A stretch of DNA of 64,000 bases from OLB9 sp041392785 (GCA_041392785.1 JAWKLK010000005.1:186001-250000), one strand, 5' to 3'; positions 17,387 through 26,924 are shown, counted from the first letter of the stretch. Numbers and translations are program-made. The notes: generated by a model not told the origin, from the letters alone.

Positions 17387-19258
17387 CTATTTCACAAATT
17401 CAAGGCTACGCTTAATAAATTGTGTCAATTCTTCTCCTTTGAGCATATTCTGATTCAACAATGCTAATCCATGCAAATAATTAGCAAAATCTACTTTCTT
17501 TTCTTCGCTCTTCATCTTTGTAAGTTTATCTGCGATAAGTGGGTGATTGGTATTAATGACAACATTATGACTGTCTGGAAATAGATTCATATCCATTCCT
17601 TGTAACATCTGCATCTCTTTCATCCTACGCATAAACTCAGGCCTTGTGATCATGACTGGATGATCCTCAGGAGACAATGCTTTCAGCTCTATATGTCCAC
17701 CACCTAGATTTTTAATAGATGTTGTGAAAATATCTTTCACTTTATTTTGTTCCGATTCACTTAGTACTGAAGCTTTTGTTTCGTCTTTCTGGACTAATTG
17801 ATCTGGTGTTTCGGAGTCCACTCTAACAAAAGTCATTTCGCCACCTTTATATTCAAGATGTTGCATAAAGTGATTATCTATCACGTTGTCAAGCTCCAGA
17901 ATATCATAACTGTATGCTTTTGCAGATTCGATATAACTATGATGTGCCTTGACATCATTGGTATACAAATAGATCAACTTATTATGTTTGTCGGTTTGAT
18001 TGTCTTTAACTTTCTCTTTGTACTCATCTAAAGTATAGTGATTACCCTCGATATTTTTCAAAAGCACAAAAGCATTGGCTTTTTCACTGAATTTATCATC
18101 AGAGATCATTCCATATTTCACGAAAGTGGATATTTCTTTCCACTTGTCTTCATAGGCTGTTCTGTCATTGTTAAAGAGTGACTGCAACTTTTCCGCTACT
18201 TTTTTTGAGATGTATGTATTGATCTTTTTTACATTCGCATCGGATTGAAGGTAACTGCGAGATACATTGAGCGGAATATCAGGTGAGTCAATAACACCAT
18301 GCAGAAGCATTAAAAATTCTGGTACTATTTCTTTGACATCATCAGTGATAAAAACTTGATTACTATAGAGTTGTATTTTGTTTTTCTGAACTTCAAAGCT
18401 ATTGCTCAATTTAGGGAAATACAATATTCCAGTAAGATTGAATGGATAGTCTATATTGAGATGAATCCAAAATAGTGGTGGTTGGCTATAAGGATAAAGC
18501 TCATTATAAAATTGTTTGTACTCTTCATCTGTGAGGTCTGCTGGCTTCTTTTTCCAGATTGGATGTGGGTTATTGATGATGTCATTTACTTCAGTTTTGA
18601 TTTCTTGCTTTGCATCACCTTCTCCTTCAAAGGATGTTTCTGTGCGCGTACCAAATTTGATTTCAACAGGAAGGAATTTACAATATTTATTCAATAACTC
18701 TCTGATTCTATTTTCTTCTAGATATTCTTCATTTTCTGCATTGATTTGAAGCACTATTTCAGTACCTCTATCATCTTTTTCGATATCTTCAATCTCATAA
18801 GCAGGATCTCCTTTGCATGTCCATTTTACTGCTTTCTCACCATCCTTATACGATTTAGTGAGTACATCTACTGTATCAGCGACCATAAATGCCGAGTAAA
18901 AACCAAGCCCGAAATGACCGATGATTTGTGCATCATCTTTATACTTCTCTAAGAACTCTTCAGCTGAAGAAAATGCAACTTGGTTGAGGTATTTTTTGAC
19001 TTCATCTTCAGTCATCCCTATCCCTTTATCGATGATGTGTAGGGTTTTGTCATCTTTGTTTACTTTGATTTCAATAGTAGTATCTCCGATATCACCTTTA
19101 ACTTCTCCTTTTGCAGCGAGCGTTTTGAGCTTAGTGGTAGCGTCTACAGCATTTGAAACTAGTTCTCTTAAAAATATCTCATGGTCTGAATACAAGAATT
19201 TTTTGATAATCGGGAAAATGTTCTCCGCCTGAACTGAAATATTACCTTTATTTGACAT
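17387..19258 (-). CDS. htpG: Molecular chaperone HtpG (Hsp90)
   Basis: Bacterial Hsp90, 623 residues, full length. The N-terminal GHKL ATPase is recognisable from FLRELVSNAVDA (about 30-42, catalytic Glu and Asn), DKGIGMT (about 80) and GHFGLGFYSAF (about 115). The middle domain follows, with SRSYLQSD (about 330), and the C-terminal dimerisation region ends without an MEEVD, as expected for bacteria. It acts as a cytoplasmic ATP-dependent chaperone dimer. The gene is monocistronic and has a 15-base palindrome about 57 bases upstream of the start as a possible control site. No CIRCE element was seen. Confidence 0.97.
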   Translation of the reverse strand: MSNKGNISVQAENIFPIIKKFLYSDHEIFLRELVSNAVDATTKLKTLAAKGEVKGDIGDTTIEIKVNKDDKTLHIIDKGIGMTEDEVKKYLNQVAFSSAEEFLEKYKDDAQIIGHFGLGFYSAFMVADTVDVLTKSYKDGEKAVKWTCKGDPAYEIEDIEKDDRGTEIVLQINAENEEYLEENRIRELLNKYCKFLPVEIKFGTRTETSFEGEGDAKQEIKTEVNDIINNPHPIWKKKPADLTDEEYKQFYNELYPYSQPPLFWIHLNIDYPFNLTGILYFPKLSNSFEVQKNKIQLYSNQVFITDDVKEIVPEFLMLLHGVIDSPDIPLNVSRSYLQSDANVKKINTYISKKVAEKLQSLFNNDRTAYEDKWKEISTFVKYGMISDDKFSEKANAFVLLKNIEGNHYTLDEYKEKVKDNQTDKHNKLIYLYTNDVKAHHSYIESAKAYSYDILELDNVIDNHFMQHLEYKGGEMTFVRVDSETPDQLVQKDETKASVLSESEQNKVKDIFTTSIKNLGGGHIELKALSPEDHPVMITRPEFMRRMKEMQMLQGMDMNLFPDSHNVVINTNHPLIADKLTKMKSEEKKVDFANYLHGLALLNQNMLKGEELTQFIKRSLEFVK

Positions 19259-19314
19259 AATTATTCATATTTTTTGTTTGCCAATACTTACAATTCATAT
19301 ACCAATGCATTAAT

Positions 19315-19329
19315 ATGTCATTTTGACAT
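19315..19329. promoter_or_regulatory. Palindrome upstream of htpG, candidate operator
   Basis: ATGTCA, three T, TGACAT: a perfect 6-bp inverted repeat with a 3-base centre in the divergent spacer between htpG and the lipoprotein gene. It lies 57 bases from the htpG start and 60 from the lipoprotein start. Confidence 0.35.
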
Positions 19330-19388
19330 GAGAATTTACAACAATACTTGTCTTTTTGTCGTTTTGCTGAAATAAAACCAATATATAA

Positions 19389-19745
19389 ATGAAATCAGTT
19401 CAATTTAGCGCCATAGTACTTTTATTATTAGTAAGCACAGTTTCATGTAGTGACGATGATACTACGGCACCTGTTATATCGATAACATCACCTGTAGAAA
19501 ATGCTATCTATACAGCAGGTCAAACCATTCCACTGAAAGGAACTGTGACCGATGAAACCGAATTGAAGGAAGTGCGTATTCAGAATACTGCTCAGGTCAT
19601 AGATGATAAATTGAAATTTGTCATTGATGCAGAAATAACAAATCCTGATACAATTGCACCCGGCAATTATGTGATGCAGATTTCTGCTAAGGATGCCTCA
19701 GGTAATTCCACCGAAAAGACGATCAATTTTGAAATAGTTAAATAA
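19389..19745 (+). CDS. Small lipoprotein with one Ig-like (DUF4625-type) domain
   Basis: A 118-residue lipoprotein. The signal sequence ends in the lipobox VSC, giving Cys at about residue 20, followed by SDDDTTAP; the acidic stretch after Cys is typical of surface-exposed Bacteroidota lipoproteins. The rest is a single beta-sandwich domain of the DUF4625/Big-like kind, with ISITSPVENAIYTAG and the LKGTVTDETELKEV strand pattern. No enzymatic residues. It is divergent from htpG and appears monocistronic. The function is probably structural or binding at the outer membrane. Confidence 0.75.
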   Translation: MKSVQFSAIVLLLLVSTVSCSDDDTTAPVISITSPVENAIYTAGQTIPLKGTVTDETELKEVRIQNTAQVIDDKLKFVIDAEITNPDTIAPGNYVMQISAKDASGNSTEKTINFEIVK

Positions 19746-19862
19746 AATATCAATAGCTCAAAGTCCTATTTTTCGCAATACCCAGCTTTCAAAGTATTTG
19801 GGTGCTGACGAGGTTTATCGACCCCAATAAATAGTAAAATTAGGTCTTTTTTAAATAAATTA

Positions 19863-19909
19863 AAAGATGTTTATTTTGAAAGATGATCATTTTCAAATCA
19901 GACATCTTT
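19863..19909. other. Two-tier hairpin in intergenic region
   Basis: The outer stem AAAGATGT (19863-19870) pairs with ACATCTTT (19902-19909). A 4x4 internal loop separates it from the inner stem TTTGAAA (19875-19881) with TTTCAAA (19891-19897). There is no T-tract after it, so it is not an ordinary terminator. It may be an RNA structure or a protein-binding site between the lipoprotein gene and the next gene. Confidence 0.4.
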
Positions 19910-19979
19910 AATGGCACAATTATTGATATATTATTATTTATATTAATATGTTTTATTTTTTCAATAATTTGCTAAAGCA

Positions 19980-20735
19980 ATGGATTTTTCATTATTCAAT
20001 AAAAAGTTAAGAAAAATATCTGGTATCGTAGATGCGACCCAACCACCAGAATCTCTTTCAAAATTGGAGCACGATCTTTTACTGAGTTACATAAGAGATC
20101 TATATGAGATTGCCACAGAAAATGATGACATCATGATAGAAAATGCAATAAAACAGACAAGAGTAAATATGGATGTCGCACAACCTATTGTTGAAAAAAT
20201 AGACACTAAACCCATCGAGAAACAAGTTGAGACTGTGCATGTACCAGAGCCGGTGGTCACAACCATTGCAGAATCTGCAAGTGTTCCAGTGGCAGTATCA
20301 TCAACAGTAAATGAGCCACTGCATCCAAAAGCGGAGTATGCGCCTTCTACCATTATTGAGCGTCAAATTCAAGAGCCAAAGCAAGAGAAAACACCTCCAA
20401 AACTGGCTGTAAAAATGGAAGATGATGCTAAATTGAAAGAATTATTTGCAGACGAAGCGATCACAGATCTATCTGACAAACTTTCTCTAACCCACATTCC
20501 TGATTTAAGAAAATCTATGGGCATCAACGAGAAGATATTTACGCAGCAAGAGCTGTTTAACAACAGTGCCACACTCATGACCGAAACACTCGAAGTGCTA
20601 AATAATATGCCTTCATTTGCAGAAGCCAAAACCTATCTCGTAGAAAATCTGATATATAGCCAAAATTGGCTTTCTGAACAAAAAATAAAAAAGGCAGCCA
20701 CCTTTGTAAAATTAGTAAAACGGCATTTTGTGTAA
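19980..20735 (+). CDS. Conserved Bacteroidota cytoplasmic protein, unknown function
   Basis: 251 residues, no signal peptide and no membrane span. An N-terminal part (1-75) is helical, followed by a low-complexity Val/Pro/Glu linker (about 75-140). The C-terminal domain (about 150-251) contains the signature DLRKSMGINEKIFTQQELF, which I recognise from uncharacterised proteins across Bacteroidota (typically an L-x-x-A-I-G-I-N-D-K-F motif). It ends in a basic helix KLVKRHFV. The gene is 21 bases upstream of the amidohydrolase gene and in the same frame, so the two are likely cotranscribed. No function can be assigned. Confidence 0.75.
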   Translation: MDFSLFNKKLRKISGIVDATQPPESLSKLEHDLLLSYIRDLYEIATENDDIMIENAIKQTRVNMDVAQPIVEKIDTKPIEKQVETVHVPEPVVTTIAESASVPVAVSSTVNEPLHPKAEYAPSTIIERQIQEPKQEKTPPKLAVKMEDDAKLKELFADEAITDLSDKLSLTHIPDLRKSMGINEKIFTQQELFNNSATLMTETLEVLNNMPSFAEAKTYLVENLIYSQNWLSEQKIKKAATFVKLVKRHFV

Positions 20736-20756
20736 TCCAAAATCATTATTTGCCCT

Positions 20757-21779
20757 TTGAGAATAAACGCCCACGGACATCTCCTTCCATATGCTCACGA
20801 AATCCCAAGATTTATGCGGGAGCAGAAGATTTTTTGGATATCAGATGACGGCAAATTTATGTGTCAAGATTCGTGGCAGCGACCCATCACTGATCCAAGT
20901 TTTTTCTTACATGAGAAACTGGAATGGATGCAAAAAAATAGTATCGATAAAGAAGTTATCTTAAATCTGTCACAATTGTATTGTAATGGTGTGCCTCGTC
21001 AAACAACAAAGGACATCATACAATTTCAAAATGATTACAACAGATATATCCAAGGAGCCTATATGGACAAATTTATCGGGGGGTTCGTCATTCAACCTCT
21101 GTTTATAGATGATGCCTTAGAAGAGATACAACGATGTACATCTGGACCAAATCCAATGAAACTCGTGTGCCTTCCATCTCACTTTCTCAACGATGATGGT
21201 GAGTGGCTCTCAGTGGTAGACCATAGCTTAAAACCGATTTTTGAACTCATAAATGCACTAGGACTCGCCGTTGAAATACATCCATACAATGCTGAACAAA
21301 TGATAGGACTGAAGGATGAATTTTGGCGATTTCATTTGATTTGGATGTGTGCTCAGACAGCGGATACTTGGCATAGATTTAGCCTACTTGATTTTCAGAA
21401 TTTATATCCCAATATGCGTACTTGTTTTGCTCATGGCAATCAAGTCGGTATGGTGGTGCATGGGAGGCGAATACAAGGGTTTAAAGGCCGCAGTGATCTT
21501 TTTCCCAATACAGTATCGCCATTGGACTCTATGGATTGTGCTAATGTTTTTGTCGATTCTATTGTTCATGATCCGTATTCTCTGCAACTGATCTTGCATA
21601 GGATAGGCTCAGATCAAATAGTGGCTGGTTTGGATGATCCATATCCACTGGGCGAAATGGATTCAGTACTCGATAGTTATCCCGGCAAAGTACTAGATGA
21701 CGCTGTAGCCTTGGGCATACTGTCTAAAGCGCAACAAACTCAGATTTGGCATCAAAATGTACTGCGGTGGATAGGATAG
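20757..21779 (+). CDS. ACMSD-like amidohydrolase (aminocarboxymuconate-semialdehyde decarboxylase family)
   Basis: A 340-residue TIM-barrel metal-dependent enzyme. The HxH metal motif is at residues 6-8 (NAHGHLLP), a third His is in VEIHPYN (about 181), another in CFAHGNQ (about 228), and the final Asp in GLDDPYPLGEM (about 294), the complete amidohydrolase-2 set. The close Bacteroidota relatives are annotated as decarboxylases of 2-amino-3-carboxymuconate semialdehyde in the kynurenine pathway. No other kynurenine genes are in the window, so the substrate is inferred. Translation must begin at TTG 20757 or a weaker codon, because the frame is open only from 20736 and has no ATG or GTG before the HxH motif. 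Confidence 0.78.
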   Translation: MRINAHGHLLPYAHEIPRFMREQKIFWISDDGKFMCQDSWQRPITDPSFFLHEKLEWMQKNSIDKEVILNLSQLYCNGVPRQTTKDIIQFQNDYNRYIQGAYMDKFIGGFVIQPLFIDDALEEIQRCTSGPNPMKLVCLPSHFLNDDGEWLSVVDHSLKPIFELINALGLAVEIHPYNAEQMIGLKDEFWRFHLIWMCAQTADTWHRFSLLDFQNLYPNMRTCFAHGNQVGMVVHGRRIQGFKGRSDLFPNTVSPLDSMDCANVFVDSIVHDPYSLQLILHRIGSDQIVAGLDDPYPLGEMDSVLDSYPGKVLDDAVALGILSKAQQTQIWHQNVLRWIG

Positions 21780-21797
21780 TTAACTTAGGCAAGGCTT

Positions 21798-22502
21798 CTA
21801 AAACACGAAGGCTATTCCCATATCATACCTCCTAAATGTGATTGAATATTGATTCAAGGTATTTTCTCCAACTGTCTGTACCTGAAATTTTTGAAACTTA
21901 GCTCCTACAAAAATATTTGTTTGAATGGCTCCACTCCCCAATCTTATGCCGAAAGTAGGATTTATAAAAAAATTATCTGTAGGATTCAAAAAACCGGTTT
22001 CTGTACTTTCTATGGCAAAATTGTATCCCCCACGCACAGACAAGTAGGGCGTGGTATTGCTCTTGAGTAGGTAGCCATACCATTCCACAAAGATTGGGAT
22101 AAAATTAAAACCATTTTCCTTATAATAATTGTCTATGCCTGTGCCGCCTCCAACGGACATCAACCTATTAAAAATATAGCCCCCACTGATACTTGCACTC
22201 ATCCCTCTATTAGAGGACGAATATAACATTGATCCTTGCAATCTGACATAAGGTTTGTTGGTTGTATAGCTATAAGTTTGCAGTGCCGTGCCATCCATTT
22301 CCAATTTTCTTAAAGTGGATGTAGGTAGCATGATATGTACTCCATCTTTGGTCTCAAGTGCCACCGAGTCTTGGGTATAATGGATGATTTTACCATTGAG
22401 TTTATGCCCATTTTTAAGTTTTAGTACATCATTATAGGCTGATTGGGATGATAGTGCATGTATCATCCCAAACGTAAGACAAATAAAAAATAGTTTTTTC
22501 AT
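21798..22502 (-). CDS. Exported outer-membrane beta-barrel-like protein
   Basis: 234 residues with a signal peptide (MKKLFFICLTFGMIHALSSQ). After it comes a short beta segment DVLKLKNGHKLNGKI, an N-terminal motif often seen in Bacteroidota proteins that carry a small SH3/LSm-like domain before a barrel. From about 75 to the end, alternating hydrophobic strands with glycine turns (GGGTGIDNYY, GIRLGSGA) and a terminal Phe (MGIAFVF) fit an eight-strand outer-membrane barrel. Function unknown. Its ATG overlaps the stop of the LVIVD protein gene by 4 bases, so they are translated together. Confidence 0.7.
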   Translation of the reverse strand: MKKLFFICLTFGMIHALSSQSAYNDVLKLKNGHKLNGKIIHYTQDSVALETKDGVHIMLPTSTLRKLEMDGTALQTYSYTTNKPYVRLQGSMLYSSSNRGMSASISGGYIFNRLMSVGGGTGIDNYYKENGFNFIPIFVEWYGYLLKSNTTPYLSVRGGYNFAIESTETGFLNPTDNFFINPTFGIRLGSGAIQTNIFVGAKFQKFQVQTVGENTLNQYSITFRRYDMGIAFVF

Positions 22503-23764
22503 ATTTCAGTTTTTATAGAGCTCACTAATCTAGGCGCACTGCTTTTCTGTACATCATACAAGTAGAATCCATCATCGCCTACTACAAAAAGCGTTTTTTC
22601 ATCCAAAGAAATCATATCATAAGCATGCAAGTTCGTAACTCTTGCTACTTCTTTTATATCTTTTGAAGTAGCAACGTTCAATACCGTAAAACCAAAATTT
22701 CCTTCTGCCACATAAAGATGGTCTCCGTACACCGAAAGCCCATGAGGATGACGCATTTTAAAGGTATTTAGCAATATAGGTTTAAAGACATTATTTACGT
22801 CAACCACTTCCAATTGATTTGAAAATCCTTGACATTTGGTACCATTGCGCAACGTTATGTAAGCTATATCATCTTGAACCACAACAGGATCGCAAGCACG
22901 TGCATGGCTAAAGTTTGATGCTAAACTTAGATATCCATCCGAGGCGCGATTGAAGATAAACATACCAGAAGTAGAACCAATAAATAGCTTGTCCTTATAT
23001 GGAAATAGGGTTTCAATACCCCATCCTAAAGGTTTTTCATATTTCAATTCCGGCGTTGCGGGCAAGGTCAGGTCAAAATCTATGATGCTACTATTATTGA
23101 CAACATACAAATTATTCTCTACTACTGTGAATCTCGCAAATGACCCAGATATACCTGTCCCAGAAAAAGTGGAAGATTGGTTAGTATTGACTACACCTGC
23201 TGAAATATCAGAATTTAAAAATTCTACACCATCTAATATAAACCATGTCCTATCTATATTTGGATTATCACACGAAAGGATTTGAGTAATATTGGTACGT
23301 AGACTATAAGCATAGTATCTTTGGTCGCTTGTGTTCTGATGCAATTTTAGATAGTCTTTATTCCTATTGATAATTTTGGGATTTGCTAGATCTACGATGT
23401 CTATTGTAATCAAATCAATGACGTTATCAGCATATAGATAATGGTCTTTTATAGCAATGTCAAAATTTCCGGGAATATCATAAAATGCAATATTGATAGG
23501 ATTGGTGTAATCTGACAAATCGAACACATGCACACCCAAACCTTTTTCATTTATAAAGAGAAAGTTTTGATAAAAATACATTTTACCAGGGTTTTTTAAT
23601 GGGCGCAAGTCAGACAAAACATTGGGCTTTTCAAACTCAGCTCTCGACAAAAAAACTGGGTTATATTGTACAAAAGTACGCTCGTTGGTACAGGAATCAT
23701 TCAAACAAGACATTTGAGTCAATATTCCTACGAATGCTAAAAATAGTAATAAATGTGATTTCAT
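22499..23764 (-). CDS. LVIVD-repeat beta-propeller lipoprotein
   Basis: A 421-residue lipoprotein with lipobox MSC at about residue 20 after a signal sequence. The body consists of repeated units with an aromatic or hydrophobic strand, such as GVHVFDLSDYTNPINIAF, LEVVDVNNVFKPILL and GFTVLNVA. These are LVIVD repeats, which form a beta-propeller. No catalytic residues are seen; such proteins usually bind or organise partners at the cell surface. It is the first gene of a two-gene operon with the barrel protein, suggesting a surface complex of a barrel and a propeller lipoprotein. Confidence 0.8.
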   Translation of the reverse strand: MKSHLLLFLAFVGILTQMSCLNDSCTNERTFVQYNPVFLSRAEFEKPNVLSDLRPLKNPGKMYFYQNFLFINEKGLGVHVFDLSDYTNPINIAFYDIPGNFDIAIKDHYLYADNVIDLITIDIVDLANPKIINRNKDYLKLHQNTSDQRYYAYSLRTNITQILSCDNPNIDRTWFILDGVEFLNSDISAGVVNTNQSSTFSGTGISGSFARFTVVENNLYVVNNSSIIDFDLTLPATPELKYEKPLGWGIETLFPYKDKLFIGSTSGMFIFNRASDGYLSLASNFSHARACDPVVVQDDIAYITLRNGTKCQGFSNQLEVVDVNNVFKPILLNTFKMRHPHGLSVYGDHLYVAEGNFGFTVLNVATSKDIKEVARVTNLHAYDMISLDEKTLFVVGDDGFYLYDVQKSSAPRLVSSIKTEI

Positions 23765-24108
23765 GTGTTTAAGATTTGCTAAGTTGTTGAATTTGTTTGA
23801 TTTGCGGAATGGCTTAACTTCGAAAATCAGGTAATAATTTGACCCTCCTTAATCATTCAGGTTTGTATGCAGACCGCTTATCTGTTTAATTTTATCTATT
23901 TTTTTAATGGTGAACCCAAACATGCCGAAAGGCAGCTGGAATACCCATAATTTAATCTATTGGTTTGTGATGATGGCTTCATAAAGATGTCATAATAAAA
24001 TTTAAATGGTTATATACCTAATAAATACGGATAAAGACTATGTATGGTTGGAACTTTAACCTAAAAATTTATAAAAATTGTGGATCATACTGTATTAAAT
24101 AGTAATTT
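23765..24108. other. Non-coding spacer between divergent genes
   Basis: About 340 bases separating the LVIVD lipoprotein gene and the aminopeptidase. It contains scattered T-rich stretches but no gene, tRNA-like fold, strong hairpin or exact -7 box for the lipoprotein that I could find. Confidence 0.5.
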
Positions 24109-24116
24109 TACCTTTG
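24109..24116 (+). promoter_or_regulatory. Bacteroidota -7 promoter box (TACCTTTG)
   Basis: TACCTTTG lies 17 bases before the ATG at 24134. Because it is downstream of a GTG at 24080 that would extend the protein, it argues that the real start is the ATG. Confidence 0.55.
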
Positions 24117-24133
24117 TAGCATCAAAAAAAAGG

Positions 24134-25231
24134 ATGATGGACATTTTGGAAAAATACGCAGAATTATTGGTGCATTATTGCATGGAGATAAAATCTGGTG
24201 ATACATTGCTCATAAGTACCACTACTGCTGCCGAACCTCTAGTAAGGGAAGTATTCAGATCTGCGACTCGAGCTGGTGCCCACATACATTTAGATCTAGC
24301 TATCAGAGAACAAAATAGAATATTTCTCGAAGAGGCTGCTGACCATCAGCTCCAATATGTGTCTCCTCAAAAGCTGGAGATGATGCATACCTTTGATGCT
24401 TACTTGAATATCATAGCGCCGTATAATACGAGAGAAATGAAGCATGTAGATGCAGCCAAATCCGCTGCTCGAAATGCTGCCCATAAGCCACTAAATGACA
24501 TCTATTTTACAAGAATCGGCGATAAAAGTCTCAAACGCACACTATGCCAATTTCCTACATCCGCCGCCGCACAGGAAGCGGACATGAGCCTAGAAGAATA
24601 CGAGCGTTTTGTATTTGGTGCATGCCATTTATTTGAAGATGATCCTACAGTCGCATGGCTGCAAGTAAGAGACGAGCAGCAACACATCGTAGACTATCTG
24701 AATGCAGCTAAATCTATACGATATATCAATCCACGCACTGATATCACTTTTAGTGTACAAGGCCGCACTTGGATCAATTCTGATGGTCGGAATAACATGC
24801 CCAGCGGTGAAGTATTTACAAGCCCCATGGAAGATAGTGTGCAAGGTTTTATTCACTTCGATCTGCCTACTGTCTATGGTGGACATCAAGTGAGAGGCGT
24901 CACTCTACAAGTGAAAGATGGCCTGATAGTATCATGGGATGCTGAAGAAGGAAAGAGTTACCTTGACGAGATATTTAAAATATCTGGCACACGATACTTT
25001 GGCGAAGCAGCCATAGGCACCAATGCCAATATCCAAACCACTACTAGAAACATCCTCTTTGACGAGAAAATAGGCGGTACCGTACACATGGCTATCGGCC
25101 AATCTTACAAGCAAGCTGGTGGTAAAAACACCTCAACGGTACACTGGGACATGATCGCTGATATGCGTGCATCAGGAGAAATTTTGGCAGATGGTAGGAT
25201 GATATACACAAATGGTAAATTTATAATCTAG
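24134..25231 (+). CDS. M29 family aminopeptidase (AmpS/thermophilic type)
   Basis: A cytoplasmic metallo-aminopeptidase of 365 residues. The start MMDILEKYAELLVHYC is the usual family beginning; an 18-codon GTG extension was rejected because a -7 box lies inside it. M29 features are present: SGDTLLISTTTAAEPLV near the N-terminus, ARNAAHKPL (about 115), and metal-binding segments at Glu in MPSGEVF (about 240), Glu in DAEEGKSYLDE (about 293), GEAAIGTN (about 313), HMAIGQSY (about 337) and HWDMIADMR (about 354). In the family two divalent metals bind in the C-terminal half. It releases N-terminal residues from peptides. It is monocistronic. Confidence 0.9.
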   Translation: MMDILEKYAELLVHYCMEIKSGDTLLISTTTAAEPLVREVFRSATRAGAHIHLDLAIREQNRIFLEEAADHQLQYVSPQKLEMMHTFDAYLNIIAPYNTREMKHVDAAKSAARNAAHKPLNDIYFTRIGDKSLKRTLCQFPTSAAAQEADMSLEEYERFVFGACHLFEDDPTVAWLQVRDEQQHIVDYLNAAKSIRYINPRTDITFSVQGRTWINSDGRNNMPSGEVFTSPMEDSVQGFIHFDLPTVYGGHQVRGVTLQVKDGLIVSWDAEEGKSYLDEIFKISGTRYFGEAAIGTNANIQTTTRNILFDEKIGGTVHMAIGQSYKQAGGKNTSTVHWDMIADMRASGEILADGRMIYTNGKFII

Positions 25232-25310
25232 TCTTTATTTTGAAATTTTGCAAATGACAATATGGACTAAAAAATTATATTTTACCCGTTACCTACTACC
25301 ACCTTTGTCA

Positions 25311-26870
25311 TCACAGCTTGACAAAAGTCTTAGCTACCTTATCATTTATAGAAATAATGTACATCCCAGATGGCCAATCACTAATATCAATGGTTTGACT
25401 TTGTCTACCTTTATCATGGATTTTTTGCATCAGATCTCCCCTCAAATTTATTACTTCAATCACACCATCTGATGGCGAATCAAAGGTTATGGTTACGTTT
25501 TCTTGTGCGGGGTTAGGATAAATACTTACTAAATCTGTAGCGACTCTATCATCTGTATGGCTTATTATACCCAAGGATTCTAGACTGAAGGCCATGATAG
25601 AATTGGCTTTGGATGGATAGTCAAATACTCTTTCCCCATCTTCATCTAAGGCCCATGATCCCTCTTGTGAATGAATTATTAATAAACCATTTACGGGTGT
25701 GACATTAAAAACAAGCAGATATCTCAATGTATCCTCAGAAACCAAACTTTGTTTTACCTTGAATTGATTATCTTGTATACATACTACATCTTGTCTGTTT
25801 GATATAAAGTCATATCCCGAGACCCCGATAGGTTGTCCATCCACAAACGCAAAACTATTGTAGTGATAGTATGGTGGCACTGATACTCGGCTTATCAAGA
25901 CCCCGCGATGATATACAGAGATCACTTCATCATTTGTATTAGGATTGTGAGTCCATATAGTGTTTTCACCATCTATGTCCATAATATACGAAAAATCCTT
26001 TGTATTAAAATCTTCCAACACCCAGTCATCTACTGCTGTGGATAATCTGGCATCTGCATATAGTGTGAGATGCATTTGACCATTTACTAGGCGGTTTATC
26101 AATACTTTGCCACCTTCTTGACTCAGAGCATAAAAACTTGTTAATAACTCGGTACTTATTGTATCCGTAGTGCCGTTTTCTCTACCATACCTGTCTATTG
26201 GAACAGAAAGAACATATTTGGGGTTAGTAAGATGCTCGTGATAGATGCACCTATACCCGTCTGTATCGGGATCTTTCAAGATATATTCTACTTTATTCCT
26301 AAATAAAGGATTTGCTGTAAATTTATGGACAGTACTATCCCCTTTGGTTGTACTAAAATACGCGCCAAGTGCACCATTTTCATTAGAAAAACTTCTTTCT
26401 GTCAAGGTCACATCTATGCCTGCAAGTACGAAGGGTGGCCAAGTACCCAATGTATCTTTAGCCTTCCAAGACAAAAGCCTAACGGAATCTTCTACAAAAA
26501 TGATGCTGCGCGCTACCTCAGGATATTTTACATCATTTAAACCATACAGATATTGCCATGTCACCTCACCGGAAAGTATATCTCTCTTCTCCAAATAAGA
26601 GCCGGCAACATCTCCTCGAGAGGATGTTTGGTAACTTGTGTATAAATAATTATCTTTCACTTCTGGCCGGCATCGCATAGAAAAATTAAGGAAATTATAT
26701 CCATTGCCATCACCTTTATTAGGGGTCGTATCTTTTATAGTGTGGTACCAAACAGGCTGTATTCCTGTAAATTGGATTGGCTCATACGGTCTTACTGGGA
26801 GGTACTCTGTTTGAGCGCATACTACAGAACTGAATAAAAATAATACAAAAGTAAATATAATAAGCTTCAT
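25311..26870 (-). CDS. T9SS-sorted secreted protein of unknown function
   Basis: 519 residues from the ATG at 26870, which begins a signal peptide (MKLIIFTFVLFLFSSVVCAQ). A 14-codon upstream extension would place it behind a non-hydrophobic lead. The body is beta-rich, with no catalytic motif, and resembles a propeller or sheet protein (repeated Tyr/Trp-containing strands). The last 75 residues form a type A T9SS domain: VSIYPNPAQENVTITF, VINLRGDLMQKI, ending in GMYIISINDKVAKTFVKL. It follows the Cys-rich lipoprotein gene by 54 bases on the same strand, so the two are likely one operon and may act together at the cell surface. Confidence 0.8.
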   Translation of the reverse strand: MKLIIFTFVLFLFSSVVCAQTEYLPVRPYEPIQFTGIQPVWYHTIKDTTPNKGDGNGYNFLNFSMRCRPEVKDNYLYTSYQTSSRGDVAGSYLEKRDILSGEVTWQYLYGLNDVKYPEVARSIIFVEDSVRLLSWKAKDTLGTWPPFVLAGIDVTLTERSFSNENGALGAYFSTTKGDSTVHKFTANPLFRNKVEYILKDPDTDGYRCIYHEHLTNPKYVLSVPIDRYGRENGTTDTISTELLTSFYALSQEGGKVLINRLVNGQMHLTLYADARLSTAVDDWVLEDFNTKDFSYIMDIDGENTIWTHNPNTNDEVISVYHRGVLISRVSVPPYYHYNSFAFVDGQPIGVSGYDFISNRQDVVCIQDNQFKVKQSLVSEDTLRYLLVFNVTPVNGLLIIHSQEGSWALDEDGERVFDYPSKANSIMAFSLESLGIISHTDDRVATDLVSIYPNPAQENVTITFDSPSDGVIEVINLRGDLMQKIHDKGRQSQTIDISDWPSGMYIISINDKVAKTFVKL

Positions 26871-26924
26871 AATAATCAATTTTAATGAAGGGATTAGACC
26901 TAATCCCTTCAAATTAATAATAAT

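Noticed and set aside
24080..24133. GTG-initiated N-terminal extension of the M29 aminopeptidase
   Set aside because: An exact -7 promoter box lies inside it, and the family normally begins at the downstream ATG.
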